Origin: Confluentibacter citreus
Lineage (GTDB): Bacteria; Bacteroidota; Bacteroidia; Flavobacteriales; Flavobacteriaceae
Assembly: GCF_002807055.1 (NCBI RefSeq)
Contig: NZ_NIXN01000001.1
Coordinates: 1,178,001-1,242,000 of the forward strand
Length of the DNA: 64,000 nucleotides
Reading direction: 5' to 3'
Part shown: piece by piece, positions 1-8,367 of the stretch
How the letters are laid out: each line of letters starts with the position of its first letter
How positions within the stretch are numbered: the stretch's first letter is position 1
Notes under the pieces: generated by a model
What the model saw: the letters and a program-made list of their open reading frames with translations, nothing else
Databases searched by the model: none
What the model was told of the DNA's origin: nothing
Made by a program: the position numbers and the translations under genes

Positions 1-1037
1 TACTCATTATAGGTGCAGGGCCAACAGGATTATTCACGGTTTTTGAGGCAGGATTATTGAAATTAAAATGTCATTTAATTGATGCATTGCCACAACCAGG
101 TGGTCAATGTTCAGAAATATATCCTAAAAAACCTATTTATGATATTCCAGGTTTCCCTGAAATATTGGCGGGCGATTTAACCAGAAACCTATTAGAACAA
201 GGTAAACAGTTTGAGCCTGGTTTTACATTAGGTGAACGTGCAGAAACTATAGAAAAACAAGATGATGGGTCGTTTATTGTGACTACCAATAAAGGCACAA
301 AACACCAAGCGCCCGTAGTTGCTATTGCAGGTGGTTTAGGGTCTTTCGAACCTAGAAAACCAGCGTTGGATAATCTGGAAATTTATGAAGATAATGGGTT
401 GGAATATTTCATCAAAGACCCAGAAGTATATAGAAATAAAAGAGTGGTTATTTCTGGAGGTGGTGATTCTGCTTTAGATTGGAGTATCTTTTTGGCCGAT
501 GTAGCCTCAGAAGTGACATTAATACACAGAAGAAACGAATTCAGAGGTGCTCTTGATTCCGTTGAAAAAGTAAGTGAATTAAAAGAGCTAGGGAAAATCA
601 ATTTAGTAACGCCTGCCGAAGTTGTTGAGCTCCATGGTAACGGTAAAATTGAAGCGGTTACAGTAAATATAGATGGAGAGTTGAGCCAAATTGAAACCGA
701 TCATTTTATTCCATTATTCGGGTTGTCTCCTAAATTAGGACCTATTGCAGATTGGGGATTGGAAATTGAAAAAAATGCTATAAAAGTTGATAATTCCCTA
801 AACTATCAAACTAATATTCCTGGTATTTTCGCTATTGGCGACGTCAACACTTATCCAGAAAAATTAAAATTAATTCTTTGTGGATTCCATGAAGCAACTT
901 TAATGTGTCAGGCAGCCTACAGAATTATCAATCCAGGTAAAAAGTATGTGTTAAAATATACAACTGTTAGTGGTATTGATGGTTTTGATGGTACACGTAA
1001 AGAAGCCCCAAAAGCAGTTGTGCAATCCATTCAATAA
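1..1037 (+). CDS. Ferredoxin--NADP reductase (thioredoxin-reductase-like, YumC type), 5'-truncated
   Basis: FAD-dependent oxidoreductase that passes electrons between NADPH and ferredoxin. The reading frame is open from base 3, so the true start lies before the window; the TTG at 57 is internal. The first visible residues contain the FAD Rossmann motif IIGAGPTG. Further on are the PGGQC stretch, a second dinucleotide motif VVISGGGDSALD (NADPH site) and the C-terminal FAD motif GIFAIGDVN. The CxxC disulfide of true thioredoxin reductases is absent, which separates this type from TrxB. It sits before cysE-cysM, so it may supply electrons for sulfite reduction; that role is inferred from context only. 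Confidence 0.9.
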   Translation, partial: LIIGAGPTGLFTVFEAGLLKLKCHLIDALPQPGGQCSEIYPKKPIYDIPGFPEILAGDLTRNLLEQGKQFEPGFTLGERAETIEKQDDGSFIVTTNKGTKHQAPVVAIAGGLGSFEPRKPALDNLEIYEDNGLEYFIKDPEVYRNKRVVISGGGDSALDWSIFLADVASEVTLIHRRNEFRGALDSVEKVSELKELGKINLVTPAEVVELHGNGKIEAVTVNIDGELSQIETDHFIPLFGLSPKLGPIADWGLEIEKNAIKVDNSLNYQTNIPGIFAIGDVNTYPEKLKLILCGFHEATLMCQAAYRIINPGKKYVLKYTTVSGIDGFDGTRKEAPKAVVQSIQ

Positions 1038-1046
1038 AAAGATTTT

Positions 1047-1105
1047 TTATCTAAATCTATATTGTTGTAAATTTCAGGATTGAATAACGACAACAAGTTA
1101 GATAA
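1047..1105 (+). other. Long imperfect hairpin upstream of cysE
   Basis: TTATCTAA (1047-1054) and TTGTTGT (1062-1068) are matched by ACAACAA (1090-1096) and TTAGATAA (1098-1105), giving a 7-bp and an 8-bp helix separated by an asymmetric internal loop. There is no U-run behind it, so it is not a standard terminator for the upstream gene. It ends 15 nt before the cysE ATG and could be a 5' UTR structure or an operator. Function unknown. Confidence 0.45.
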
Positions 1106-1120
1106 TTAAAAATAGTTTAT

Positions 1121-1894
1121 ATGATGGATCCGTGCGAAGAATTGAACGAGAAGTTGATTCAAAAAAAATATAATGTGCGTTTAAAAGATGTTGTGAAAAC
1201 ATTTACGAAACGATTATTCTATTATATTTTTGATGAACATAACAATGAACTTCAATCTTTAAAAAAGACCTTTTTAGATATTACCGATAATTTAAACATC
1301 GAAAATAACGAGGCTGTTTGGGATGAATTTAAAGGTGAGTTCTCTGCTATTAGAGCAAAACTGGATTTAGATGCCATTGCGGTTGTAAATTTCGACCCAG
1401 CCACCAAAAGCTTAGAGGAAGTTTACATGGCATGTCCAGGATTTTATGCTATTTCCATTTATCGATTAAGTCATCAATTATATGTGCAAAAAGTGCCCAT
1501 TCTACCAAGAATGATGAGCGAATATGTGCATGGTATTACGGGTATTGATATTCATCCGGGAGCAACCATTGGCGAATCGTTTTTTGTTGACCACGGCACA
1601 GGAATCGTTATTGGGGAAACATCTATCATCAAAAATAATGTCAAGATTTTTCAAGGTGTTACTTTAGGAGGTATTCAAGTGAAGAAAAGCATGGAATCTA
1701 CGAAGCGTCATCCAACTATAGAAGATAATGTGACTATTTATGCCAATGCAACTATTTTAGGTGGTGATATTGTCATAGGAGCAAACAGCACTATTGGTGC
1801 AAACGTTTGGATAACTCAATCGGTTCCAGAAAACTCATTGGTGACGTATCAAACGGAAATTAAAATCAGACCAAAGAAAAATGGCATACGCTAG
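1121..1894 (+). CDS. cysE: Serine O-acetyltransferase
   Basis: Makes O-acetyl-L-serine from serine and acetyl-CoA, the first committed step of cysteine synthesis. The 257-aa protein has the helical N-terminal serine acetyltransferase region (about 1-130) and a C-terminal left-handed beta-helix of hexapeptide repeats (about 145-245), with the family signature DIHPGATIGESFFVDHGTGIVIGE and a conserved GGIQVKK. It overlaps cysM by 14 bp, so the two are translationally coupled and catalyse consecutive steps. The start is taken at ATG 1121; a second Met codon follows at once. Confidence 0.95.
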   Translation: MMDPCEELNEKLIQKKYNVRLKDVVKTFTKRLFYYIFDEHNNELQSLKKTFLDITDNLNIENNEAVWDEFKGEFSAIRAKLDLDAIAVVNFDPATKSLEEVYMACPGFYAISIYRLSHQLYVQKVPILPRMMSEYVHGITGIDIHPGATIGESFFVDHGTGIVIGETSIIKNNVKIFQGVTLGGIQVKKSMESTKRHPTIEDNVTIYANATILGGDIVIGANSTIGANVWITQSVPENSLVTYQTEIKIRPKKNGIR

Positions 1895-2768
1895 TATTAC
1901 AGACCGAATAGGCAATACACCGCTGGTAGAAGCCAGTTATTTAATTCAAAATAAAAAAGTGACCCTTTTATTGAAGCTTGAAGGCGATAATCCCGGGGGA
2001 AGTGTTAAAGATCGTGCTGCTTTTAACATGATTTCTGAAGCTCTAAAGCGTGGAGAGATAAAGCAAGGTGGTACTTTAGTGGAAGCTACAAGCGGAAATA
2101 CAGGCATTGCATTGGCATTTATTGCTAACTTATTAGGTTTGAAGATGGTGTTGGTGATGCCCGACAACTCAACCGAGGAACGTGTTAAAACCATGCGGGC
2201 TTATGGTGCTGAGGTTATCTTAACACCTGCAGATATAGGCATCGAAGGCTCCAGAGATGTTGCTTTTCAATTGCGTGACGAAAAAGGCTACATGCTTTTA
2301 AATCAGTTTGAGAACGATGACAACTGGAAAGCACATTATAAAACCACGGGGCCTGAAATTTGGAGAGACACACAAGGTGAAGTGACACACTTTGTGTCGG
2401 CCATGGGAACCACGGGGACTATTATGGGTGTGTCAACCTATTTAAAAGAGAAAAATAAAAACATCACCATCGTTGGTGCACAACCAGCAGATGGGGCTAA
2501 AATTCCGGGTATTAGAAAATGGTCACCAGAATATGTGCCTAAATTTTTTGATAGGTCGAAAGTGGATGTAGTGATTGATGTCAGTGAAGAAGATGCCAAA
2601 GCGATGACTCAAAGATTGGCTAAAGAAGAAGGAGTTTTTGCAGGCATGAGTAGCGGCGGTTCTGTTTTTACGGCTTTGAAATTAGCGGACACTTTAGAAA
2701 GTGGTGTCATTGTTGCCATTATTTGTGATAGGGGAGACCGGTATTTGTCTTCAACATTATTTGAATAA
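1881..2768 (+). CDS. cysM: Cysteine synthase B (O-acetylserine sulfhydrylase)
   Basis: PLP enzyme that turns O-acetylserine plus sulfide (or thiosulfate) into cysteine. Length 295 aa is typical of CysM. The PLP lysine is Lys43 in PGGSVKDRAA, the substrate loop is SGNTG at 71-75, and the glycine-rich phosphate loop is AMGTTGT. The start codon lies inside the end of cysE. The protein is shorter than CysK enzymes and carries the CysM-like GIRKWSPEYVP region. Confidence 0.93.
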   Translation: MAYASITDRIGNTPLVEASYLIQNKKVTLLLKLEGDNPGGSVKDRAAFNMISEALKRGEIKQGGTLVEATSGNTGIALAFIANLLGLKMVLVMPDNSTEERVKTMRAYGAEVILTPADIGIEGSRDVAFQLRDEKGYMLLNQFENDDNWKAHYKTTGPEIWRDTQGEVTHFVSAMGTTGTIMGVSTYLKEKNKNITIVGAQPADGAKIPGIRKWSPEYVPKFFDRSKVDVVIDVSEEDAKAMTQRLAKEEGVFAGMSSGGSVFTALKLADTLESGVIVAIICDRGDRYLSSTLFE

Positions 2769-2852
2769 AAGCAGCCAATATTTATGAATTTAGTATGAAT
2801 TTAAAAAAATGTGTGGTACTTTTACCCATTAGTTCATAAACGTATTAATTAT

Positions 2853-2987
2853 GTTATCAAGAAAGGTAGAGGGAATAGACCCGTTGAAGCCTTGGCAACC
2901 CTTTTTTCGATGGCTATCGGGATAAAGAAGGTGCTACGTTCTACTGCTGGTCCGGAATTTATTTCAGGAACTATGCGGAAAGATAAC
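2853..2987 (+). ncRNA. SAM-I (S-box) riboswitch controlling the metH operon
   Basis: S-adenosylmethionine-sensing leader. P1 forms from GTTATC (2853-2858) and GATAAC (2982-2987). Conserved core elements are in the right order: AGAGGGA, then GACCCGTTGAAGCC, GGCAACC and GGTGCTAC. The P3 arm (2901-2930) is capped by a hairpin TCGAT-GGCT-ATCGGGA that recurs elsewhere in the window. A weak hairpin GAAAAGT/ACTTTTC (2988-3010) follows but lacks a good U-run, so the expression platform is not clear. A possible -7 box (TACTTTTA) is at 2817-2824. The placement ahead of methionine synthase fits S-box regulation. Confidence 0.93.
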
Positions 2988-3039
2988 GAAAAGTGTTTCT
3001 TTTACTTTTCTTGATGACATGCAGATATAAATTATCATA

Positions 3040-4056
3040 ATGTCAAACATACAACAAGCTTTACAACAACGTATTTTAGTGCTCGATGGCGCTATGGGAA
3101 CCATGCTTCAGCAATATAAATTTACTGAAGACGACTTTAGGGGTGAGCGCTTTAAGGATTATCCCACACCATTGCAGGGCAATAACGATTTGCTTTCCAT
3201 TACACAGCCAGAAGCGATTAAAACCATTCATGCCAAATATTTTGAGGCAGGGGCAGATATTGTTGAAACCAATACATTTTCTGGTACAACCATCGCTATG
3301 GCCGATTATCAAATGGAAGATTTGGTGTATGAACTCAATTATCAATCGGCTAAAATAGCCAGAGAAGTAGCGGATGAATTTACAGCTAAAGAACCAAACA
3401 AACCCCGTTTTGTGGCAGGTTCTATCGGACCAACAAACCGAACCGCTAGTATGTCGCCCGACGTTAATGATCCTGGTTACAGAGCCGTGACTTTTGATGA
3501 ATTACGCATTGCCTATAAACAGCAAGTGGAAGCGTTAATTGATGGTGGTGTTGATTTGCTTTTGGTTGAAACGGTATTTGATACCCTAAATGCCAAAGCA
3601 GCACTATTTGCTATTGAAGAAGTTAAGGAAGAACGCAACATTGATATTCCAATCATGTTAAGCGGTACCATTACCGATGCATCTGGTAGAACCTTATCTG
3701 GACAAACAGCAGAAGCTTTTTTAATTTCGGTATCGCATATTCCATTATTATCCATTGGATTTAATTGTGCTTTAGGAGCTAATTTATTACAGCCACATTT
3801 AGAGGCGATTGCCAATAAAACAGATTTTGCTATTTCTGCGCATCCTAATGCAGGATTACCAAATGCTTTTGGTGAATACGATGAATCTCCAGAAGAAATG
3901 GGTGAACAAATAGAAGAATATTTAAAGAAGAATTTAATTAATATTATTGGTGGTTGTTGTGGAACAACGCCCGAGCATATAAAAGTGATTTCCAATATTG
4001 CCGCAAAATATAAACCAAGAGAGTTTATCATTCCTGCTGAGGCTGGAATCCAATAA
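3040..4056 (+). CDS. metH: Methionine synthase, homocysteine-binding subunit (split MetH, N-terminal part)
   Basis: Homocysteine S-methyltransferase domain of cobalamin-dependent methionine synthase, as a separate 338-aa protein. It starts with the family motif [12 protein letters not shown], and the zinc-binding cysteines are Cys243 (GFNCALGA) and Cys306-Cys307 ([12 protein letters not shown]). The domain is complete. The remaining MetH domains are encoded by the gene at 4349, with a small unrelated gene in between. Split MetH is common in Bacteroidetes. The last ten or so codons ([10 protein letters not shown]) come from a palindromic repeat rather than from the family fold. Confidence 0.93.
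   Translation: MSNIQQALQQRILVLDGAMGTMLQQYKFTEDDFRGERFKDYPTPLQGNNDLLSITQPEAIKTIHAKYFEAGADIVETNTFSGTTIAMADYQMEDLVYELNYQSAKIAREVADEFTAKEPNKPRFVAGSIGPTNRTASMSPDVNDPGYRAVTFDELRIAYKQQVEALIDGGVDLLLVETVFDTLNAKAALFAIEEVKEERNIDIPIMLSGTITDASGRTLSGQTAEAFLISVSHIPLLSIGFNCALGANLLQPHLEAIANKTDFAISAHPNAGLPNAFGEYDESPEEMGEQIEEYLKKNLINIIGGCCGTTPEHIKVISNIAAKYKPREFIIPAEAGIQ
4030..4049. repeat. Short palindromic repeat forming the 3' end of the first metH gene
   Basis: ATTCC-t-GC-tga-GGCtGGAAT is a 20-nt imperfect hairpin of the kind that, when translated, gives IPAEAGIQ on one strand and WIPASAGM on the other. Such elements are recalled as dispersed intergenic repeats in many bacteria. Here it lies in frame within the metH C-terminus, just before the stop at 4054-4056. 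Confidence 0.55.
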
Positions 4057-4067
4057 AAGAACAAATT

Positions 4068-4349
4068 ATGATTCTAGAAGTTGCTGTTTTAAATATAAAA
4101 AAGGGACTTTCAAAAGACTTTGAAAAAAGTTTTCATGAAGCACAAAAAATAATTTCATCAATGAAAGGATATATATCCCATGAATTGAAGAAATCATTGG
4201 AACATGAAGATAAATATATATTATTAGTGAGTTGGGAAACCATTGAAGACCATGAAGAAGGATTTCGAAAATCGGAAGCATATCAAGAGTGGAAAAAATT
4301 ATTGCATCATTTTTATGAACCCTTTCCCATTGTAGAGCATTATAGATAA
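4068..4349 (+). CDS. Antibiotic-biosynthesis-monooxygenase (ABM) domain protein
   Basis: A 93-aa dimeric alpha-beta barrel of the ABM (PF03992-like) family, recognised from the pattern [12 protein letters not shown] ... [30 protein letters not shown]. Members include heme-degrading and quinol monooxygenases and many of unknown function; no cofactor site can be assigned here. It begins 11 bp after the first metH gene and its TAA overlaps the ATG of the second by one base, so it is translated as part of the metH operon. Whether it has any role in methionine synthesis is unknown. Confidence 0.8.
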   Translation: MILEVAVLNIKKGLSKDFEKSFHEAQKIISSMKGYISHELKKSLEHEDKYILLVSWETIEDHEEGFRKSEAYQEWKKLLHHFYEPFPIVEHYR

Positions 4350-7024
4350 TGAAAATTAAACAAACAAAATACATGCGTTTATCAGGATTAGAACCACTAA
4401 TCCTAAACGAAGACAGCAATTTTATAAACGTTGGTGAACGTACTAACGTTGCGGGGTCGCGTATGTTTTTACGATTAATCAAAGAAGAAAAATTTGATGA
4501 AGCTTTAGCAGTTGCGCGACATCAAGTAGATGGTGGTGCACAGATTATTGATATTAATATGGACGATGGTCTTATTGATGGCAAAGAATCGATGGTGCGT
4601 TTCCTAAATTTGATTGCTTCAGAACCTGATATTTCCAGAGTACCTATCATGATAGATAGTTCGAAATGGGAAATCATTGAAGCTGGTTTAAAAGTGGTAC
4701 AAGGTAAATGCGTGGTCAATTCCATTTCTTTAAAAGAGGGTGAAGATAAATTTATTTGGGAAGCGAAACAGATAAAACGTTACGGTGCTGCGGTTGTGGT
4801 TATGGCCTTTGATGAGGTGGGACAAGCCGATAATTATGAACGTCGATTGGAAATATCAAAACGGTCTTATGATATTTTAGTAAATAAAGTAGGCTTTCCT
4901 TCCGAAGATATTATTTTCGACTTAAACATATTTCCCGTAGCAACAGGAATGGATGAGCACAAAAGAAATGCCATCGATTTTATTGAAGCCACACGATGGG
5001 TACGTCAAAATTTACCAAATGTCAGTGTGAGTGGTGGTGTGAGTAACGTATCGTTTTCATTCAGAGGAAATGATGGTGTGCGTGAAGCGATGCACTCCGT
5101 GTTTTTATACCATGCCATTCAAGCGGGTATGAATATGGGAATTGTAAATCCGTCACTTTTAGAAGTCTATGATGATATTCCAAAAGATTTATTAGAACGT
5201 GTTGAAGATGTTATTTTAGACAGAAGGGACGATGCTACCGAGCGTTTGTTGGATTTTGCTGAAACGGTTAAAGGCTCTAAAAAAGAAGCGGGCGTTGATT
5301 TATCCTGGCGGGAAAATCCTGTTCAAGATAGAATTACCCATGCGCTTGTAAAAGGAATTGACGCCTTTATTATTGAGGATGTGGAGACTGCTAGATTGGA
5401 AGCCGAAAAACCTATTGATGTTATTGAAGGTCATTTGATGATAGGCATGAACGTTGTAGGCGATTTATTTGGCGCTGGAAAAATGTTCTTGCCGCAGGTT
5501 GTTAAGTCGGCCAGGGTTATGAAAAAAGCGGTGGGGTATTTAAATCCGTTTATAGAAGCTGAAAAAGGCGATTTGCAAGAACCAGTTGGGAAAGTATTGA
5601 TGGCAACCGTAAAAGGCGATGTACATGATATTGGTAAAAATATTGTGAGTGTGGTGTTGGCTTGTAATAATTACGAAATAGTCGATTTGGGTGTGATGGT
5701 GCCACCAGAACGCATTATTTCTGAAGCCAAATTACATAATGTCGATGCTATTGGATTATCTGGACTCATCACGCCATCACTTGATGAAATGGTGTATTTA
5801 GCCAAAGAAATGGAACGTCAGAATTTCAGTATTCCATTACTTATTGGTGGCGCAACGACTTCAAAAGCACATACAGCGGTAAAAATTGATCCTCAATATA
5901 AAAATGCCGTGGTTCATGTCAACGATGCATCTAGAGCCGTTACGGTTGTGGGCGATTTGTTGAACAAAAAAACAGTCAATGAATATGTAGCCAATTTAAA
6001 AAAGGATTATGATGAGTTTCGTACCAAGTTTTTAAAGCGAGGCAAAGAGAAATCATATATTTCCATTAATGAATCTAGGAAAAGAAAGTTTAAAATTGAT
6101 TGGGAAACTTCTGAAATTGTAAAGCCTAAGGAACTCGGAATTCAAGTTTTAAAGCAGTTAAGTCTAAAAGAATTAGTGCCATTTATAGATTGGAGTCCGT
6201 TTTTTAGAAGTTGGGATTTACATGGTAAATATCCAGATATTTTAACTGATGAGATGGTTGGTGAGCAAGCAACAATTATGTTTAAGGAAGCTCAAAAAAT
6301 GATTGAAGAAATCATTGCAAAGCAGTTATTAAAGCCAAGAGCAGTTTTCGGATTGTTTGAAGCGAATACCATTCATCATGATGATATTTCTGTTCAGAAA
6401 AAAGGAAAAGAAATCGTGGTTTTTAGAACCTTACGTCAGCAATTAAGCAAGCGTGAAGGCATTCCAAACATTGCTTTAGCCGATTTTATTGCGCCAAAGG
6501 AAACCGGGAAAACCGATTATATGGGAGCCTTTTGTGTCGCTATTTTTGGAGCACAAGAATTGGCAGATAGTTATAGAAAAAAAGAGGACGATTATAACGC
6601 TATTATGGCGCAAGCGATTGCTGATAGGTTTGCAGAAGCTTTAGCGGAATATTTACATAAGCAAGTTCGAACCAAACATTGGGGTTATGCTGAAAATGAG
6701 GATTTAACCAACGATGATTTAATACAGGAAAGTTATAAGGGCATTCGTCCAGCACCCGGTTATCCAGCGTGTCCAGACCATTTGGAAAAAGAAACTATTT
6801 GGGAGTTATTAGAAGTCGAAAAAATTATTGGTGTGACCTTAACTGAAAGTTTAGCCATGTGGCCAGCAGCAGCCGTTTCTGGATATTATTTTGGAAATCC
6901 TGAAGCCAAGTATTTTGGTTTGGGAAAAATTACCGATGATCAAGTAACCGATTACGCTGTTAGAAAAGGTATCACAAAGGAAAAAGCTAGAAAATGGTTG
7001 CATCCAACGATTGCAGATGAATAG
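4349..7024 (+). CDS. metH: Methionine synthase, folate/cobalamin/activation subunit (split MetH, C-terminal part)
   Basis: The 891-aa remainder of MetH: pterin-binding domain (about 20-290, motif GERTNVAGS), helical cap and B12-binding domain (about 300-540), and AdoMet-dependent reactivation domain (about 560-890). The cobalt-ligating histidine is about His426 in [10 protein letters not shown]. The AdoMet-domain motif [12 protein letters not shown] is near residue 800. It transfers the methyl group of 5-methyl-THF through cobalamin to homocysteine held by the separate 3040-4056 protein. Start ATG overlaps the stop of the ABM gene. The riboswitch at 2853 likely controls all three genes. Confidence 0.95.
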   Translation: MKIKQTKYMRLSGLEPLILNEDSNFINVGERTNVAGSRMFLRLIKEEKFDEALAVARHQVDGGAQIIDINMDDGLIDGKESMVRFLNLIASEPDISRVPIMIDSSKWEIIEAGLKVVQGKCVVNSISLKEGEDKFIWEAKQIKRYGAAVVVMAFDEVGQADNYERRLEISKRSYDILVNKVGFPSEDIIFDLNIFPVATGMDEHKRNAIDFIEATRWVRQNLPNVSVSGGVSNVSFSFRGNDGVREAMHSVFLYHAIQAGMNMGIVNPSLLEVYDDIPKDLLERVEDVILDRRDDATERLLDFAETVKGSKKEAGVDLSWRENPVQDRITHALVKGIDAFIIEDVETARLEAEKPIDVIEGHLMIGMNVVGDLFGAGKMFLPQVVKSARVMKKAVGYLNPFIEAEKGDLQEPVGKVLMATVKGDVHDIGKNIVSVVLACNNYEIVDLGVMVPPERIISEAKLHNVDAIGLSGLITPSLDEMVYLAKEMERQNFSIPLLIGGATTSKAHTAVKIDPQYKNAVVHVNDASRAVTVVGDLLNKKTVNEYVANLKKDYDEFRTKFLKRGKEKSYISINESRKRKFKIDWETSEIVKPKELGIQVLKQLSLKELVPFIDWSPFFRSWDLHGKYPDILTDEMVGEQATIMFKEAQKMIEEIIAKQLLKPRAVFGLFEANTIHHDDISVQKKGKEIVVFRTLRQQLSKREGIPNIALADFIAPKETGKTDYMGAFCVAIFGAQELADSYRKKEDDYNAIMAQAIADRFAEALAEYLHKQVRTKHWGYAENEDLTNDDLIQESYKGIRPAPGYPACPDHLEKETIWELLEVEKIIGVTLTESLAMWPAAAVSGYYFGNPEAKYFGLGKITDDQVTDYAVRKGITKEKARKWLHPTIADE

Positions 7025-7036
7025 GCCCCACCCAGT

Positions 7037-7051
7037 CTCCCCGAAGGGGAG
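7037..7051. repeat. Short G/C palindrome between metH and the next gene
   Basis: CTCCCC-gaa-GGGGAG is a perfect 6-bp stem with a 3-nt loop. It starts 13 nt after the metH stop, and the purine arm ends 15 nt before the next ATG. It belongs to the same general class of pyrimidine/purine hairpins found before metF, tyrA and rlmN. Confidence 0.5.
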
Positions 7052-7065
7052 GAAAAATATATAAA

Positions 7066-7305
7066 ATGAAAGACAAATTTATAGAATTAACATTAGGCAG
7101 TTACATCATTTCCCATGGATATAATTCCAAAAATAAAGAAATGATGGAGCCCATTTCTTCAGATAATTTCTCGAAGAAAATCATTCCAGTTTTCAGAATA
7201 AAATCTGTTAGTGAAAAATATATCTTGACCGATTATGTAGATGGACGATGGATTTATTGGGAATATCAAGAAGACTATGAAGCCGTTAAAAAGTTATTGC
7301 TTTAA
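7066..7305 (+). CDS. Hypothetical protein, 79 aa
   Basis: Not recognised. A soluble 79-aa protein without signal peptide or membrane segment, rich in Lys, Ile and Tyr, with the C-terminal stretch YVDGRWIYWEYQEDYEAVKKLLL. It lies between metH and metF in the same direction, with palindromic repeats on both sides (7037-7051 and 7346-7374). Its base composition and codon use resemble those of its neighbours, which makes a real gene likely; no function can be offered. Confidence 0.55.
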   Translation: MKDKFIELTLGSYIISHGYNSKNKEMMEPISSDNFSKKIIPVFRIKSVSEKYILTDYVDGRWIYWEYQEDYEAVKKLLL

Positions 7306-7345
7306 TTTGCGTTAATAAAAAATTAATAAATTAAGACCACGTAAT

Positions 7346-7374
7346 CCCCCTCCTTTGGAGGGGTTAGGGGAGGC
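7346..7374 (+). repeat. Dispersed pyrimidine/purine hairpin directly before metF
   Basis: CCCCTCC (7347-7353), loop TTT, GGAGGGG (7357-7363), followed by TTA and a second purine arm GGGGAGG whose last base is three nt before the metF ATG. A 25-nt block (7350-7374) recurs with two differences at 27762-27786 before rlmN. The second purine arm can also pair in part with the first arm and resembles a Shine-Dalgarno sequence. Confidence 0.65.
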
Positions 7375-7376
7375 CT

Positions 7377-8333
7377 ATGAAAGTAACAGATCACATAAAA
7401 AAAGCTAACGGAAAAACATTGTTTTCTTTTGAAGTGATTCCACCTCAAAAAGGAAAAAACATTCAGGAATTATATGATAATATAGACCCGTTAATGGAGT
7501 TTAAACCACCTTTTATTGATGTAACGACATCAAGGGAAGAATATGTTTATATAGACAAAGGCAACGGACTTTTAGATAAGCGCATTACCCGTATGCGCCC
7601 CGGAACCGTTGGTATTTGTGCGTCCATTATGCACAAGTATGGAGCTGATGCGATACCGCATTTGCTTTGTGGTGGCTTCACCAAAGAAGAAACCGAATAT
7701 GTATTGGTCGATTGCCATTATTTAGGCATTGATAATGTGATGGCATTACGTGGCGATTCCATGAAAGATGAACCCTATTTTAAACCTATAGAAGGAGGGA
7801 ATGCATATGCTAGTGAGTTGGTTGAACAAATAGCCAATTTAAATCGTGGTAAGTATTTGCATGATGATGTTATTGTTGAACATAATGCTGATTTTTGTAT
7901 TGGTGTTGCTGGTTACCCAGAAAAACATATGGAAGCACCTTCTTTGGTAACCGATTTAAAGCGCTTGAAAGCCAAAGTGGATGCTGGTGCCGATTATGTG
8001 GTAACACAAATGTTTTTTGATAATAATAAGTTTTTTGAGTTTGTTGAAAAAGCAAAAGCAGCAGGTATTACCGTGCCTATTATTCCGGGTATTAAACCCA
8101 TTGCCGTAAAACGTCATTTACAATTATTGCCACAGGTTTTTAAAATTGATATACCTCAAGATTTAATTGATGCTGTTGAAGCTTGTAAAGATAATCATGC
8201 GGTAAGGCAAGTGGGCATTGAGTTCGCCATACAGCAATCTAAAGAGTTAAGGGATTTTGGTGTGCCTGTATTACATTATTATTCTATGGGCAAAAGTGAC
8301 AATATAAAAGCGATAGCCTCTGCTTTGTTTTAA
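7377..8333 (+). CDS. metF: 5,10-Methylenetetrahydrofolate reductase [NAD(P)H]
   Basis: FAD-dependent TIM-barrel enzyme that makes 5-methyl-THF, the methyl donor for MetH just upstream. The 318-aa protein starts with the conserved SFEVIPPQKG (catalytic Glu), and has DVTTSRE, ALRGD and the FAD/folate stretch GVAGYPEKH, followed by KVDAGADYVVTQMFFD. Length and motifs match the family throughout. The ATG at 7377 follows a dispersed hairpin whose purine arm may act as ribosome binding site. Confidence 0.95.
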   Translation: MKVTDHIKKANGKTLFSFEVIPPQKGKNIQELYDNIDPLMEFKPPFIDVTTSREEYVYIDKGNGLLDKRITRMRPGTVGICASIMHKYGADAIPHLLCGGFTKEETEYVLVDCHYLGIDNVMALRGDSMKDEPYFKPIEGGNAYASELVEQIANLNRGKYLHDDVIVEHNADFCIGVAGYPEKHMEAPSLVTDLKRLKAKVDAGADYVVTQMFFDNNKFFEFVEKAKAAGITVPIIPGIKPIAVKRHLQLLPQVFKIDIPQDLIDAVEACKDNHAVRQVGIEFAIQQSKELRDFGVPVLHYYSMGKSDNIKAIASALF

Positions 8334-8367
8334 ATATGGTACATTTACCAAATAAGCAGATGCTTTA

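Noticed and set aside
2811-3014. 67-aa plus-strand reading frame ahead of metH
   Set aside because: It covers the SAM-I riboswitch, whose conserved RNA elements explain the sequence; no family match.
3513-4064. 183-aa minus-strand reading frame within metH
   Set aside because: Antisense of a strongly conserved gene; its start lies in the palindromic repeat at 4030-4049.
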